From: Protea cynaroides
Lineage: Eukaryota > Streptophyta > Magnoliopsida > Proteales > Proteaceae
DNA: 64,000 bases
NCBI GenBank assembly: GCA_028583415.1
Contig: CM053269.1
Span: 43,947,016-44,011,015 of the forward strand
Direction: 5' to 3'
A program made the position numbers and the translations under genes. Shown here piece after piece: positions 24,010-37,116 of the stretch (its first letter is position 1; each line of letters starts with the position of its first letter). Under the pieces are notes generated by a model. That model was not told the DNA's origin. It did no database searches and worked only from the letters and a program-made list of their open reading frames with translations.

Positions 24010-25046
24010 ACACCCTATGTTGGCCTGCAATATACATTTGTTATTACCCGCACCCACCCTAACGAGTAATACAGTAATGAGTTTATTTGTTAATACATTT
24101 GTTATGCCCATGGCAAGTTGCAGTCTTAATTTTTATTTACCAAAATTGCCCTTGCCTTTCTCCTTATGCTCTTACATTACTTTACCGACCTCCTACGTGG
24201 GCTTCTTCTTTCTCAGTTCTCCCCTCTTGGCTTTAGCTGAGAGCCTGAGGCTACAGTCATTTTATTATCTCGGCTTACCAGATTCTGTGAGAGATCTACA
24301 AAAGGAAGCCTTTTGTTGTATTTAGATGGGGTTAAACTTTACGGAAAAACATGGATGATAATGCCGTCATAAACCTGATGCTCATTTTGTGTTGCGAGAG
24401 TTCTTACAAGGTAGAGGTGAGATTCAAATTTTCAGTTATATTCAGCACTCTAATTTCTGGTCTATGTTTTCATTTTGTGGGCTGATGCTCTGCTCATTTC
24501 AATTTGTATAGACTACCTACCTGTTGTTTGTATCAGGGCCTATGAGAATGGTTTTAGCTCGTATTAAAGAATTATACTTCTGGGTTGTTTTTTATTTGGA
24601 TCTTGCTTCTCAATTTTAAAACTCCGAACCCATTGCATGATTGTTCAAATTGACTTGCCAAAACCATTTCGGAGTTGACTCTCTCTGTCAAGTTTCATTG
24701 TTTATTGCTTAGCATTATCCTTTATAATGGTTACAATAATAAAAGCATGTGATATGTGATGAACATACCCTTTCAATATACATCTATTGAGGCCTTCAAT
24801 GGCTCCGTTAAGTTTCAGAAATAAGGGAGAGCCATGGAGCTTGTCCCTATTAACAGAGGAAATACAAGAAAGAAAAGAAGTAGAGAAAACTGTCAGAATA
24901 ATATCAGTAGTTAATGATGATAAGTGCTTTGAACCCTCCCATCCTGTTAGTCCCTAATAAAATGGAATGTAGAATTTTTGGCCAAGAATTAGTTGCAGAG
25001 GCTTGGAACTTGGCATTGTTTGGGCGTCCTCGATTAAATTTAAGTG
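22269..25046. other. No recognised gene; copy-2 flank
   Basis: Near-identical to 6215-9018. It contains the shorter (GA)n tract at 23975-24007. No gene is supported. Confidence 0.5.
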
Positions 25047-25051
25047 AATAT

Positions 25052-27255
25052 TGATGAACTTGATATGACAATGAGAGGGGGGGTGAATCAGTGTCTGAAA
25101 CTTCTCCTTAATTATTTACCACTGCCCAGAGCTGATGGAGATATATTCTTTTACACATACACAAACGTATGCAAATCTACCTCGCTACCACTCAGTGGCC
25201 AGGTCTACCAGATTTGCACACCCACCCTGCAAGCCATTCTATGCACTCCAAAATATAATAGAAAAATAAACAGTCCACAACACAGGATATACGTGGTTCA
25301 CCAACACAGTGTGTGATGGCTAGTCCACGGAGTAATGCCCAACGGGCTCCGTATATACTCAATACACTTCTTTTTGCTGTCTACACAGCAGGGAGTACAT
25401 ACACCCAATTTACCCAGCATAAAACTAGGAGGGCACACATGTGCCAGGAATTCAGGTATCAAGTACCAGTGTTCAGCACATGCTGCACACCACGCTTAAC
25501 CCGCACCCACGAGAAGCAAATAACAATTTTTTAGGCTTATAATTATGCCTTTCAATTTTTCCCCCACTAGCTAGGTATTCAATAATTTTCACCTACGCTA
25601 GCATACAATATATTGAAAGCATAAATAGATAAGGAATTAAGAATCTCACAAACAATGCTTTCGGATGACCAACAATCTCTCTGAAGCTTCACACTGCTCT
25701 CAGGTACTTAGTCTTCAATGTTGATAGATATCGTTTTACATAGCACACCTAGCTCATAGGCTTCCAATCTCTTCCATACAACCCATAATCACCATGAATA
25801 TGAAAATAAAAGCTCTACTGACCTCTCACAGGAATTTAGCACTCCATTGATGCACAAAGAAGAGGTAGTTGGTGATTGATCACTCCCACAGGGTACAAAA
25901 CCCTAGAAATCCTTCTTTCTACCTTCAAAACACTCTTTTTTATTTTTCTCTTCGTTATTTCAACTCCCAACGGTGCCCAATAAATGGATTATCCAAAAAT
26001 ATGGAAACTGCAACTTGAACGGACCGATTTGGAGTTCGGATTTGTTTGACGTTCGGCCAATCAGAAATTTCAAAATTGAATCTTTCGGAGGCATACCGTG
26101 CACCTACGCTACACGGAGTCGCCGCCCTCCTATGCGTTGTCGCTTTACGATTGGTCTGCTGCGGAATCTAAACCAGAACCGTTGGATTGACATAAAAAGG
26201 TGGGATTTGTTTCTCGCCGTTGGATCTGCATAAATAGCGTCAGATCCTGTCGGCTTTAATATTGGCCGCACGATCTGGATCTTTGCGCCGCTGTACCGAA
26301 TGCGCGCCACATAGAATCAAGGCTCTGAGACCGTGCAACATTGACCACAATATTAATCTACATCAGGCCAATGAAATGCCTCGTAGTGGAATCAAATTCC
26401 GCCCGATGTAACCCACTGGATCCCGCATTTTTGTGATCCGTCAGATGTGGATCTGACAAACGCGGCTCTCTCTCAGCCGTCCAAATAGAATATTTTCTCA
26501 TTTATGATAATTACAACATTAATCTTCAACTTTTGATAATTACAAATAGGTCCCTCAACTATAGTAAAACTTTACGATTTTCCCTGTAACACATATACCC
26601 ACTGAGAGCTCCTATTTTTGCCATTTTTCGACCGTTTCGACGAGAATCGCGATATCTCCCTCATCCGAAGTCAGAATTGAGCGACTCAAGTTGCGTTGGA
26701 AAGCTAACTCGACGCTCTATATCTTTGCAATGCCAGATCTCCATGAACCTGCTGCGGGACCCACCAAAAATAGGCCCAAAGTTAAAATTCTATAGAACCT
26801 TATAATTTGAACCTGAAACTTTGTGTTTATGCATGCCAAGTGCCGTGGACTACCGTGTTGGCATGTCACCTTGCCACCACCTGTGGGTCCCACTCACATT
26901 TTTTCTCTCTCCTCTTTCTCTCTCTATAGTCTCTCTCTTCAATCTCTCTTCAATTTCTCATGTCTCAATACAAGAAACACTGCAACACTACTAGAAACTC
27001 TGTCACATCATCAGTTTCTGTGCCACATCCCCAGTGGGGTCCACAGATACTCTCTCTCATCAAACTTGATGTAGAATACCATTTAACTCGCTGTAAGCCA
27101 TCTGAAACACATATAGAATACTGTAAAACACACATGCGAGGTTGCTCCATCTTTACCATTGCACTGACACTCTCTCTCCTCATTCTTCTGATTGAATGCT
27201 CACAAACACTGCCACTTCAGCCAAGTTGCCAACAATGACAACATAAAGTCCAACA
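25052..27255 (-). mobile_element. Copia-related solo LTR, complete, 5-bp target duplication
   Basis: On the minus strand it starts TGTTGGACTTTATG (from 27255) and ends with the complement of TGATGAACTTG at 25052, about 2.2 kb. AATAT flanks both sides (25047-25051 and 27256-27260). Matches to the copia LTR include the complement of GAGAGAGTGTCTG near 27050 and the mirrored LTR-end block near 25150-25320. No internal region is present, so it is a solo LTR left by LTR-LTR recombination. Its divergence from the 11382 element makes it older. Confidence 0.9.
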
Positions 27256-27260
27256 AATAT

Positions 27261-28040
27261 GAACCTTCCTACCACTTGAATTGAGTATATTTGTTGATAA
27301 GAAAGTTAGGACAACTGAAAAATACTAAGAAACAGTTTACTGGAATTTGACATTTGAGTGTGTTCCTCCCTATGAGCATAGTCCACGATTGAGGAATCAT
27401 TGGCTTAAACTCCTGATTTAATAATTGAAATATGGTATTTCATGTTCTAGTTTTTATAATTTTGGATAAAATGGGCAATATTTATCAAATTACAGGGACT
27501 TTTTTTTTACAAATTGTTCAAGATACTATAATATTTCTATTATATATAATTTTAATTTCAACCCGACAAAATATATATATTTCGAGCAGATTTCAGATTT
27601 CACTCGGAATTGAAAACAACAAAACCCGATTGGTGGATCAGTATTTTGAAGTAACTTTATGTGGAAACCAATCTTGATGAGTGAGGTTGGTGTCATGTTC
27701 CATTAATCGAAACAGAGCTCATTGCAACTATTAAGCTGCTGGCATTACCATACTTCTTCAGTTGTAGTACATCAAATATGGTTGGTTGAGGGAAAATGTA
27801 ATTGGCGAAGTTAGCCACTGGAAGGGTGACCGAGCAGGCAATATGGAAGTCAAACCAATTTTTCTTAGGTAAAAATATCATTGGATGATTTTATCTTTTT
27901 TTTTTTCAAGGAGAAAATTGAGGGATGTTGCTTGCTGTGATGGTATCCGTTTAGGGGTATCCTGATATGGTCACATTTGGACCATATTCGATCAATTTAC
28001 ATTCCTAATTGTAATCATCTTGACGGTTGGTTTTTTACTA
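27261..28040. other. No recognised gene
   Basis: AT-rich single-copy-looking sequence right of the duplication. No coding, RNA or repeat signal is supported. Confidence 0.4.
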
Positions 28041-28112
28041 CAGCAATGACAACAACAACAACAAAGCCTTATCCCAATAAATGGGGTTGGCTACATGGAT
28101 TTTTGCCCTTTA
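28041..28112 (+). repeat. SINE/LINE 3'-end fragment
   Basis: ACAACAACAACAACAAAGCC followed by TTATCCCA, GGGGTTGGCTACATGGAT and so on is a sequence found at the 3' end of many plant SINE/LINE copies. No tRNA-like head is visible upstream, so this is probably a 5'-truncated copy. Confidence 0.5.
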
Positions 28113-28861
28113 ATCAGCTATGTTTGAGGTCATACTTGAAATAGCTTTGTTAGTTCTTGACTAAATATTATAAATATGTTATTTTCATTTGACAGTTTTA
28201 GGTGTTCCAAACTCATTGTTCTCAACTGAAACTATAACTTTAATGTTATAAAGGGAAGAATAGAACTATTAATTTATTTGAAGCTTTTAGGTGAATGCTT
28301 GTGCATGTCTATGGTGCCCACTTTACATCAGTTCTAGCCAACATATTGGCAACGATGTTTTGTAATTTGGATTGTCACTTTTCGCATTCAAACTTATCTA
28401 TTTCACATGTATACGTGTGGTAATTCTAAACCATGCATTTTTTGTTGTATATCCAGAGAGAAGGTAGGATGGTTATAGGCTTGGAGTGTCTTCTCTATGT
28501 TATGTGACACATACACAACAAACACTTGGTCGCTATCCCGATGGTGCCTTTTAAGCCATCGCTTGTTTACATATCGAAACCATGCTGTTGTAGGAATTCT
28601 CTTAATCTGAATGTGTTTTATTGTTCTTTTAGATTTTTTTCTTTGATTTTCATTGAATATGTGAAGTAGGATATATAGTGTTTTATCATACATATTATTT
28701 TATCCTTGATGAGAGAGATCTTGATGGGGTTTTGGGTCCAGAGGTGGTGCTAATTTGGACATGTGGTCCACCTAGGGGTAGTTGAGAATAAACTTGTAAT
28801 CCTTTTTTTTTTTTTTTTGATATTTAAGTACACCTGTAATATTCATGTGACAGAATATCCC
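28113..28861. other. No recognised gene
   Basis: AT-rich, with an 18-base T run near 28803. Nothing is supported. Confidence 0.4.
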
Positions 28862-30834
<1,973 letters not shown>

Positions 30835-31847
30835 CCTCTTCACCCTCCAAAAAAAAAAAAAAAAGAGGAGGGTGCAGTTGGTTACGAAAGTCGGGTGCAG
30901 GTGGTCACGAAAGTTGACCGTTTTGGATGAACTTCACGACAGGTTTGGGCTGGATTCTCTAAAGAGGTTATTACACCCCACCACTCAGGATTGGTTCCAT
31001 CATCTTGTCATTATTAAAGGAAGAACTTCCCACTTTCTGGCTGAACTCTTTCATCCGTTCATCTATCCAACGCATTTCCCAAGAGTCGCATATTGAGCCC
31101 ATCTTTCATATCTCTTGATATCAACCCAGTGGGCGTGTCATTCCGAAAAAAATTATAATGATAATCTGGCTAGAACTCTTATCTGTCGTTCATTACATTC
31201 AACGGCGTCCAAAGGTTCCAATGAGCCCTTCATTCTATAAGCCCATAAAGTGGTATCTCCTCGGAGAGATCGACCATTCCACATAAACAACCAAAAGATC
31301 CTCCTGATGGGAATCTCATCTGGATAGCTTCATATCAGCCAAATTTGGCCTTCATTTCTCTCACCTGACTTGTGACTTAGAAACTTAGGTCCAGACAAGG
31401 TCATACATATACACACATTTCATGCACAACTCACTAAGGTTTTCAATGTGTCTATAAGATAATAAAAAATAAAAAAAAAGAAGTTCCAATGATTCCCCTA
31501 CCAATTCTGTTGTGAATCAGGATTTTTTCTAAGTCGTTCTAGTGAGTGTTTAAGAACTTCTACTCGTCAGACAGAATGGCCATGGTGGATAAGGCATCGA
31601 GGGAGTGGGGTTGGCATAAAGAACTTGCTGAAGATAATTTTTTTTCTAAGAGAGGTCCACTGGTATGCCTTCTCCAAATGGGGATAATAAAGCATGTGCC
31701 CAAGTTTGTCAAAAGTGGCTATTCAGTGCTGAGGTACAGATGGCCCACATGTTCAAGAAGGTTTCGTCTCTCTCCGTTATGAAGGGCAAAAATGTGGTTC
31801 TCTTTGTCTTTACCCTCAATTGATACAATCTCTGGTAAAGAGGGGTA
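30835..31847. other. Post-pol region, no gene
   Basis: It starts with an A-rich run (30850-30865) inside an imperfect GAGG/CCTC inverted repeat. No coding potential is seen. It is probably the untranslated 3' part of the gypsy element. Confidence 0.4.
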
Positions 31848-32289
31848 TCTATAAGCACCCCATTTTTGCCATCCCCAGCCAAACAGAACTTTATTGGTGT
31901 ATAGGCAGTAAGAGAGCGGAGGGAGATGAAAATTTGGAAAGTACAAGGTAGGCGAGTGAAACCCTCTCAAACCAATAGTCGATCAATTCCTCTGTGCTCT
32001 CTATGGTGTTCTGGGCTGAGACAGAGTGTCCCCAATGTACAAGAGTCTTGGTGGGCATATTCAGAAGGGTTGCGGATCAATTTAAGGTTTGGATGCTAAG
32101 TGGTAATTTCAAGGCTGAATTTGGCGGGCCCTACAGCAAGGTCATGAAAATACCTTCGAAATGATACCAGAATCACTCAATTCCGATATCAAACGAAGAA
32201 GATGTCGCGATTTTAGTCGGATTGAAATTTTCTTATTAAATACGAGGGCTTTTCTGTAAATTATCATAAATTAAAGATTTATTGGGCAA

Positions 32290-32765
32290 ATTATCGTGAT
32301 TTAAATCGATCGGACTTCATTCTTCATATCTTGATCATCCGAAGTCCGAATCAGACGATTCAAGCGCCACTGTGCTCCATTGTCTGTCCTCTTCAAAATG
32401 GACGTAAAGAATTTTGGGCAGAAGCCGCCAGCGGATCCCATGCAAAGTTGCCGGTAGGATTATCGTCGAAACTCCAATCCTTCATATCTTGATCATCCGA
32501 AGTCCGAATCAGGCGATTCAAGTGCCACTTGCTCCATTGTCTGTCCTCTTCAAAATAAACGTAAAGAATTTTGGACAGAAGTCGTCTGCGGGTCCCATGC
32601 AAAGTTGCTGGTCGAATTATCGTCAAAGCTTCAATTCTTCATATTTTATTCATCTGACATCCAAATCCGACGATTCAAGCACCAGTGTGCTCCTTTGTCC
32701 GTTCTCTTCAAAGTGGACGTGGAAAATCTGAGACAGAGGCCGTCGAAATTTTTCATGCGGAATTG
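32290..32765 (+). repeat. Three tandem units of about 158 bp
   Basis: TTCATATCTTGATCATCCGA and its variants start at 32323, 32481 and 32638, giving spacings of 158 and 157. The third unit is the most diverged. Confidence 0.85.
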
Positions 32766-32940
32766 CAAGTTGAGAGGATCCATAATAGAGAGAGAAATCG
32801 ATCCAGTCCATTCTTACTCAGCCCAACCCAGCTCAAGCCCAATTTAGTCCCAGTCCAGCCTGACTCAACCAGTCCAGCCTGACCCAACCCAGACCGGCCT
32901 AGATCAAGTCGGGTCGGCCCATGTGTATGCACTTTTTGTA

Positions 32941-33028
32941 TGTGTTATATATATACATTTATATATTATATAATATATATTTTATATGTTATATTATATA
33001 TATTATTATATATTGTATATTATTATAT

Positions 33029-33090
<62 letters not shown>
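32941..33090 (+). repeat. AT-rich microsatellite
   Basis: TATA/TTATA-rich sequence grading into perfect (AT)n at 33034-33090. Confidence 0.95.
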
Positions 33091-33092
<2 letters not shown>

Positions 33093-33109
33093 GGTCATTT
33101 AATCCGAAT

Positions 33110-34260
33110 AAAGGAAGAACCCGATAAAGGAGAGGGAGAGAGAGAGGAAGAGAGAGAGAGAATGGGAAGAGAGAGGGAGAGAGAGAATGGGAATAGAGAG
33201 AGGGAGAGAGAGAATGGGAAGAGAGAGAGAGGAAGAGGGAGAGAGAGAGAGAAAGAGAGAGAGAATGGGAAGAGAGAGAGGGAGGAAAAGATGGAGGTGC
33301 TGCCACCTCCTCCTCTCTTTGTGCCCAACGAGCAGCACCCCTCACCGCCACCTCCTCCTCTCCATGCTGCCACATACCTACCCAGCCGTATCACCGAACA
33401 CCCTGTCGCACTCCTCTCCATGCTGCCACCAACCCCACCTGCTCCCATCTGATTCCCCAAATCCCTCAGCCGTTTCCCCAAATCCCTCCATCAGATTGAA
33501 CCCATGCTCACCGCCAACTCCTCCTTCTTGAGCCCCCCCCCCCATGCTGCCACTAATCTCCCTATAAAAACCCCACAGACCACCGAACCTGAGCAAGAGG
33601 TGGCGAACCAGAAAAAAGGAAAAAAAAAGAGAAAGAAAGAAAAGAAGAGAAGGGAGAGTGAGACTCGAAAGAAAAAAAGAAGAGGAGGGAGAGTGAGACC
33701 CGAGAAGGAGGGAGAAAGAGATAGAGAGGAACAAGAAAGAGAAAAAAAAAGAGGAGGAGGGAGAGTGAGACCCGAGAAGAAAGAGAGAGAGGCAGAGAGA
33801 AGGGGAAGAAAGCAGCAGCAGCAGAGCCGCCGCTGCCGTGGAAAAAAAAAGGAGCAGCAGCTCTGCTGCTGGTCCATGGAGTAAAAAAAAAAAAGAGGGA
33901 GATGAGGAAGAAGAAGATGGCAGCAGCAGAGCCGCCGCCACCGAAGAAAGAGGGAGCAGCAGCTCTGCTGCTGGTCCATGGAGTGAAAAAGAAAAAAAAA
34001 AGAGGAGGGAGAGTGAGACCCGAGAAGAAAGAGAGAGAGGCAGAGAGAAGGGGAAGAAAGCAGCAGTAGTAGAGCCGCCGCTGCCGTGGAGGAAAAAAGG
34101 AACAGCAGCTCTGCTGCTGGTCCATGGAGAAAAAAAAAAAAAAAAGAGGCAGAAGAGGAAGAAGAAGAAAGCAATGGCACTGCCGCCGCTGCCTTGGAAG
34201 AAAGAGGAGCAGCAGTGAGCAGCCTCTCACTGCTGCTTGTCCAAAAAAAAAAAAAGAAAG
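33110..34260 (+). repeat. Purine-rich tandem repeats, 248-bp higher-order unit
   Basis: GAGAGA-rich sequence to about 33290 is followed, after a C-rich interval, by units joining an A/G-rich stretch to GCAGCAGAGCCGCCGCTGCC and AGCAGCAGCTCTGCTGCT (an 8-bp inverted repeat). The CCCGAGAAGAAAGAGAG block recurs at 33771 and 34019, 248 bases apart. Long Lys/Glu (plus) and Ser/Phe/Leu (minus) frames here are composition artefacts. Confidence 0.8.
33563..33570 (+). promoter_or_regulatory. TATA box of the giant LTR
   Basis: TATAAAAA in a CTCCCTATAAAAACCCC context, in a C-rich stretch just before the purine repeats. It is a good match to plant and retrotransposon TATA boxes, and transcription would run rightward. 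Confidence 0.5.
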
Positions 34261-34979
34261 AGAAATAAAAAAAAAAGAATAAGATTTGAAGAAGCAGCCA
34301 TCGTCGGCGAACCTTCGATCATCTCGCGACGTCATACGACGGCCATCGTCGACGCCTCGAACCAGGTAGTTTCTCTTCTTCTTCTCGGTTCATATGTAAC
34401 CATTTTGTTTCATTTGTTTTATTCTTGATTTCTTGCATGTTTCTTGATTGGTATCTGCATATTGTGTACATTTTTTGTATTTAATCTTTGATACCATGTA
34501 TATTATTTTAATCAGATCTGGTCCATTGATGTTAAATTTGATCTTGATCACGATTAATTTGATTTTAGTTAAATCTGATCCCATTGATTTGTGAATGATT
34601 ATGATTAAATCTGATCCCATTGATCCCATCATCACAGGATTCACATCACAATCGTGTGATCCCATTACCACATGATTCACATCACAACCACTTGATCCCA
34701 TCATCTCTTACACCATTGATCAGTTATCACAACCATTCTAGCCATGTGTTTTAATGTCATACATCTGATTTATGTAATGAAAATTTGATCCGACCAGGAG
34801 ATTGAAATTAGTGTAATTTGGTTCGATCATATGATTGGAATTTTAATGTAGGTGATCCAACCACATGATCTGAATTTTATGAGAATTAATCATGACCATA
34901 TAATTGGAATTTTCATGAGTTGATCATAGCCATTGATCTGAAATTTCGATGTGATTTTAATTAATTCAAACCATTGGAT

Positions 34980-35660
34980 TATCTTTGAAAATGATATTAA
35001 TCCATCTGAATCGTTGGATTGTGATCTTGACAATCTGAACCGTTAAATGGTCTTTGGAAGTGCTTTTAATCAATCTGAGCGGTCGGATTATCATAATGAG
35101 CAATCTGGATCGTTAGATTGTCTTTGAGAATGATTTAAATAAATCTGAATGGTTGGATTATGATCTTAAGCGATTTGAACCGTTGGATTGTCATCGTAAG
35201 TGATTTTGGTGAATCTAAACCGTTAAATCTTGATCATGAGTGTTTTTGATAAATCTGAACGGTTGGATTATGATCTTGAGTGATTTTAACCGTTAAATTA
35301 TCTTTGGGAATGATTTAAATGAATCTGAATGGTTGGATTATGGTCTTAAGTGATTTGAGCCGTTGGATTGTGATCGTAAGTGATTTTGGTGAATCTAAAC
35401 CGTTAAATCTTGATCATGAGTGTTTTTGATAAATCTAAACAGTTGGATAATGATCTTGAGTGATTTCAACCGTTAGATTATCTTTGAGAATGATTTAAAT
35501 GAATATGAATGGTTGGATTATGATCTTAAGCGATTTGAACCGTTGGATTGCCATCGTAAGTGATTTTGGTGAATCTAAATCGTTAAATCTTGATCGTGAG
35601 TGTTTTTGATAAATCTGAACGGTTGGATTATGATCTTGAGTGATTTGAACCGTTGGATTG
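34980..35660 (+). repeat. 180-bp tandem repeat built of ~36-bp subunits
   Basis: TGATTTTGGTGAATCTAAA recurs at 35201, 35381 and 35561, exactly 180 bases apart. Each 180-bp unit contains five variants of AACCGTTGGATT or ACCGTTAAAT about 36 bases apart. Decayed subunits extend from about 34500 to 35870. Confidence 0.9.
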
Positions 35661-36382
35661 TCATCATGGGAATTTTGAGCGATATAAACTGTTGAATCTG
35701 GATCATAATTGATTTAGATGAATCTAAGCCACTGATTTCTTAGTATGATCATGATTATATCTTGATGCGAGATCTGAGCCATAGATTTTGGTTGTTTTGA
35801 TGAATCTAAGTGTTGATCATGATTATCAATGTTTTGAAGATATCTAACCGTTAGATTGAGGATCTGATATTGTCTACATCGTTATATCCATGCATCTATC
35901 ATGTTGACTTGATTACGCTATCATATTATGCACTACCATGTTTGGAATGCTTACAATGCTAGCTTTGTGCACACTGCCATGCTGATCTGCTTGCTAATGC
36001 CATGATTGAATGATGTTTATGTCGACAAGAACTTACTTTTCGCTACACCCTAGTCGAACTGTCGTGCATGTACACTGATAGAAGACATTCCTAGGTGTGG
36101 GGACGTGCATGTAGGCACCCACATTCATGGGAAGGGTAATAATGGAAAATGATAAAAGTCTTAATCAAGAATCATGAAGCTTAGCCCAACAATTCCAAAA
36201 TCAGGGTTGTAAGTGACAAGGGTAGTTTAGGACGATCCTTACCCCTCAGTTCGTTTCCCCTAGGATGCAGAATCTAGATAGGTGTAATGTGAATCCAACC
36301 ATAGATCATCTAGGATCATCTTTCGGTCCGGCTGGACCGCCCATATTCTGACCCAAGTGGGTCATCCAACAAACCCTATTTT

Positions 36383-37116
36383 CGAACTACGCAGATCCTG
36401 AGTCTCAGGTCAATACCCTGAGATTAAGGGTGTCAACGGGCCGGTCCGGGCCGGTTTCGATCCAGGCTAAATCGGTGTCGGGTTTTGTAAGCCCAACCCA
36501 AAACATGTCCATTAAGAGTTCGGGCTGGGTTGGGCTGCGCTGGACACAATAACTATCGGGCTGGTCCGGTGTGGGTTTGTTATCGGGTTGGGCTTATTGA
36601 GGTGATTTCGGGCTGGTTCGGTCCGGACCGGGCTTATCAAGCTTATCGGGCCTATTTTATATGTAAGATATATAGCATATTTTATTATTTCTATCTATAA
36701 AATTAGCATCATTCATTCTATATGCATGTAATTCAGTAAATTGTAACAATTAACATACTCTTTTCAACTTTAGATTCATATAATCTTTTTGATCAAGAAG
36801 TGAACTATCAGTGTAATATAATCCATCAAAATTTAAAATCATTAAAATTAAGAAACTGGGCTCGAATGGACCTCTGGTTAGGTATTATTAGTTCGGGCTA
36901 GTTCGGGCTTCTTAACGGGCTGGTCCGGTCTGGTTTCGGTTTGGGCTGAAACGGTGTCGGGTTTTACAAGCCGAGACCGAAACATGTCCATTAAGGTTCG
37001 GTCCGGGTTGGGTTCGGGTTATATCGGGCTGGCTCGGTCCGTGCTACCGGGCCGGGCCCATTTTTGACACCCTTACCTGAGATACGTAGGTAGTCTGGGA
37101 AACTCCCAGATACGGT
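36383..37116 (+). other. Hairpin module 1 of the LTR (split by MITE)
   Basis: CGAACTAC (36383-36390), then CCTGAGTCTCAGG (6-bp stem), then, across the MITE, ATACGTAGG and a 7-bp hairpin TCTGGGA-AAC-TCCCAGA (37094-37110), followed by ACGGTTCC. Confidence 0.65.
36425..37075. mobile_element. hAT-type MITE, 651 bp
   Basis: Perfect 12-bp terminal inverted repeats, TAAGGGTGTCAA and TTGACACCCTTA, are flanked by 8-bp target duplications CCTGAGAT (36417-36424 and 37076-37083). No transposase frame is present. About 100 bp inside each end is a GC-rich subterminal block repeated in direct orientation (about 36435-36540 and 36915-37020, sharing GGTGTCGGGTTTT and AAACATGTCCATTAAG). Confidence 0.92.

Larger units (their letters stand above)
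10867..26883 (+). repeat. Tandem segmental duplication, copy 2 (complete unit, about 16.0 kb)
   Basis: The unit begins at the junction inside the copy-1 solo LTR and ends at 26883, where identity with copy 1 stops. Its contents are an F-box/LRR fragment, 0.4 kb of unrecognised sequence, a full-length copia element, the thionin-like gene, a (GA)n tract and the first ~1.8 kb of a minus-strand solo LTR. Differences from copy 1 are sparse outside the retroelement and denser inside it. Confidence 0.92.

Noticed and set aside
33028..34335. Long minus-strand Ser/Phe/Leu-rich and plus-strand Lys/Glu-rich frames
   Set aside because: They translate purine-rich tandem repeats with few stops and have no domain.
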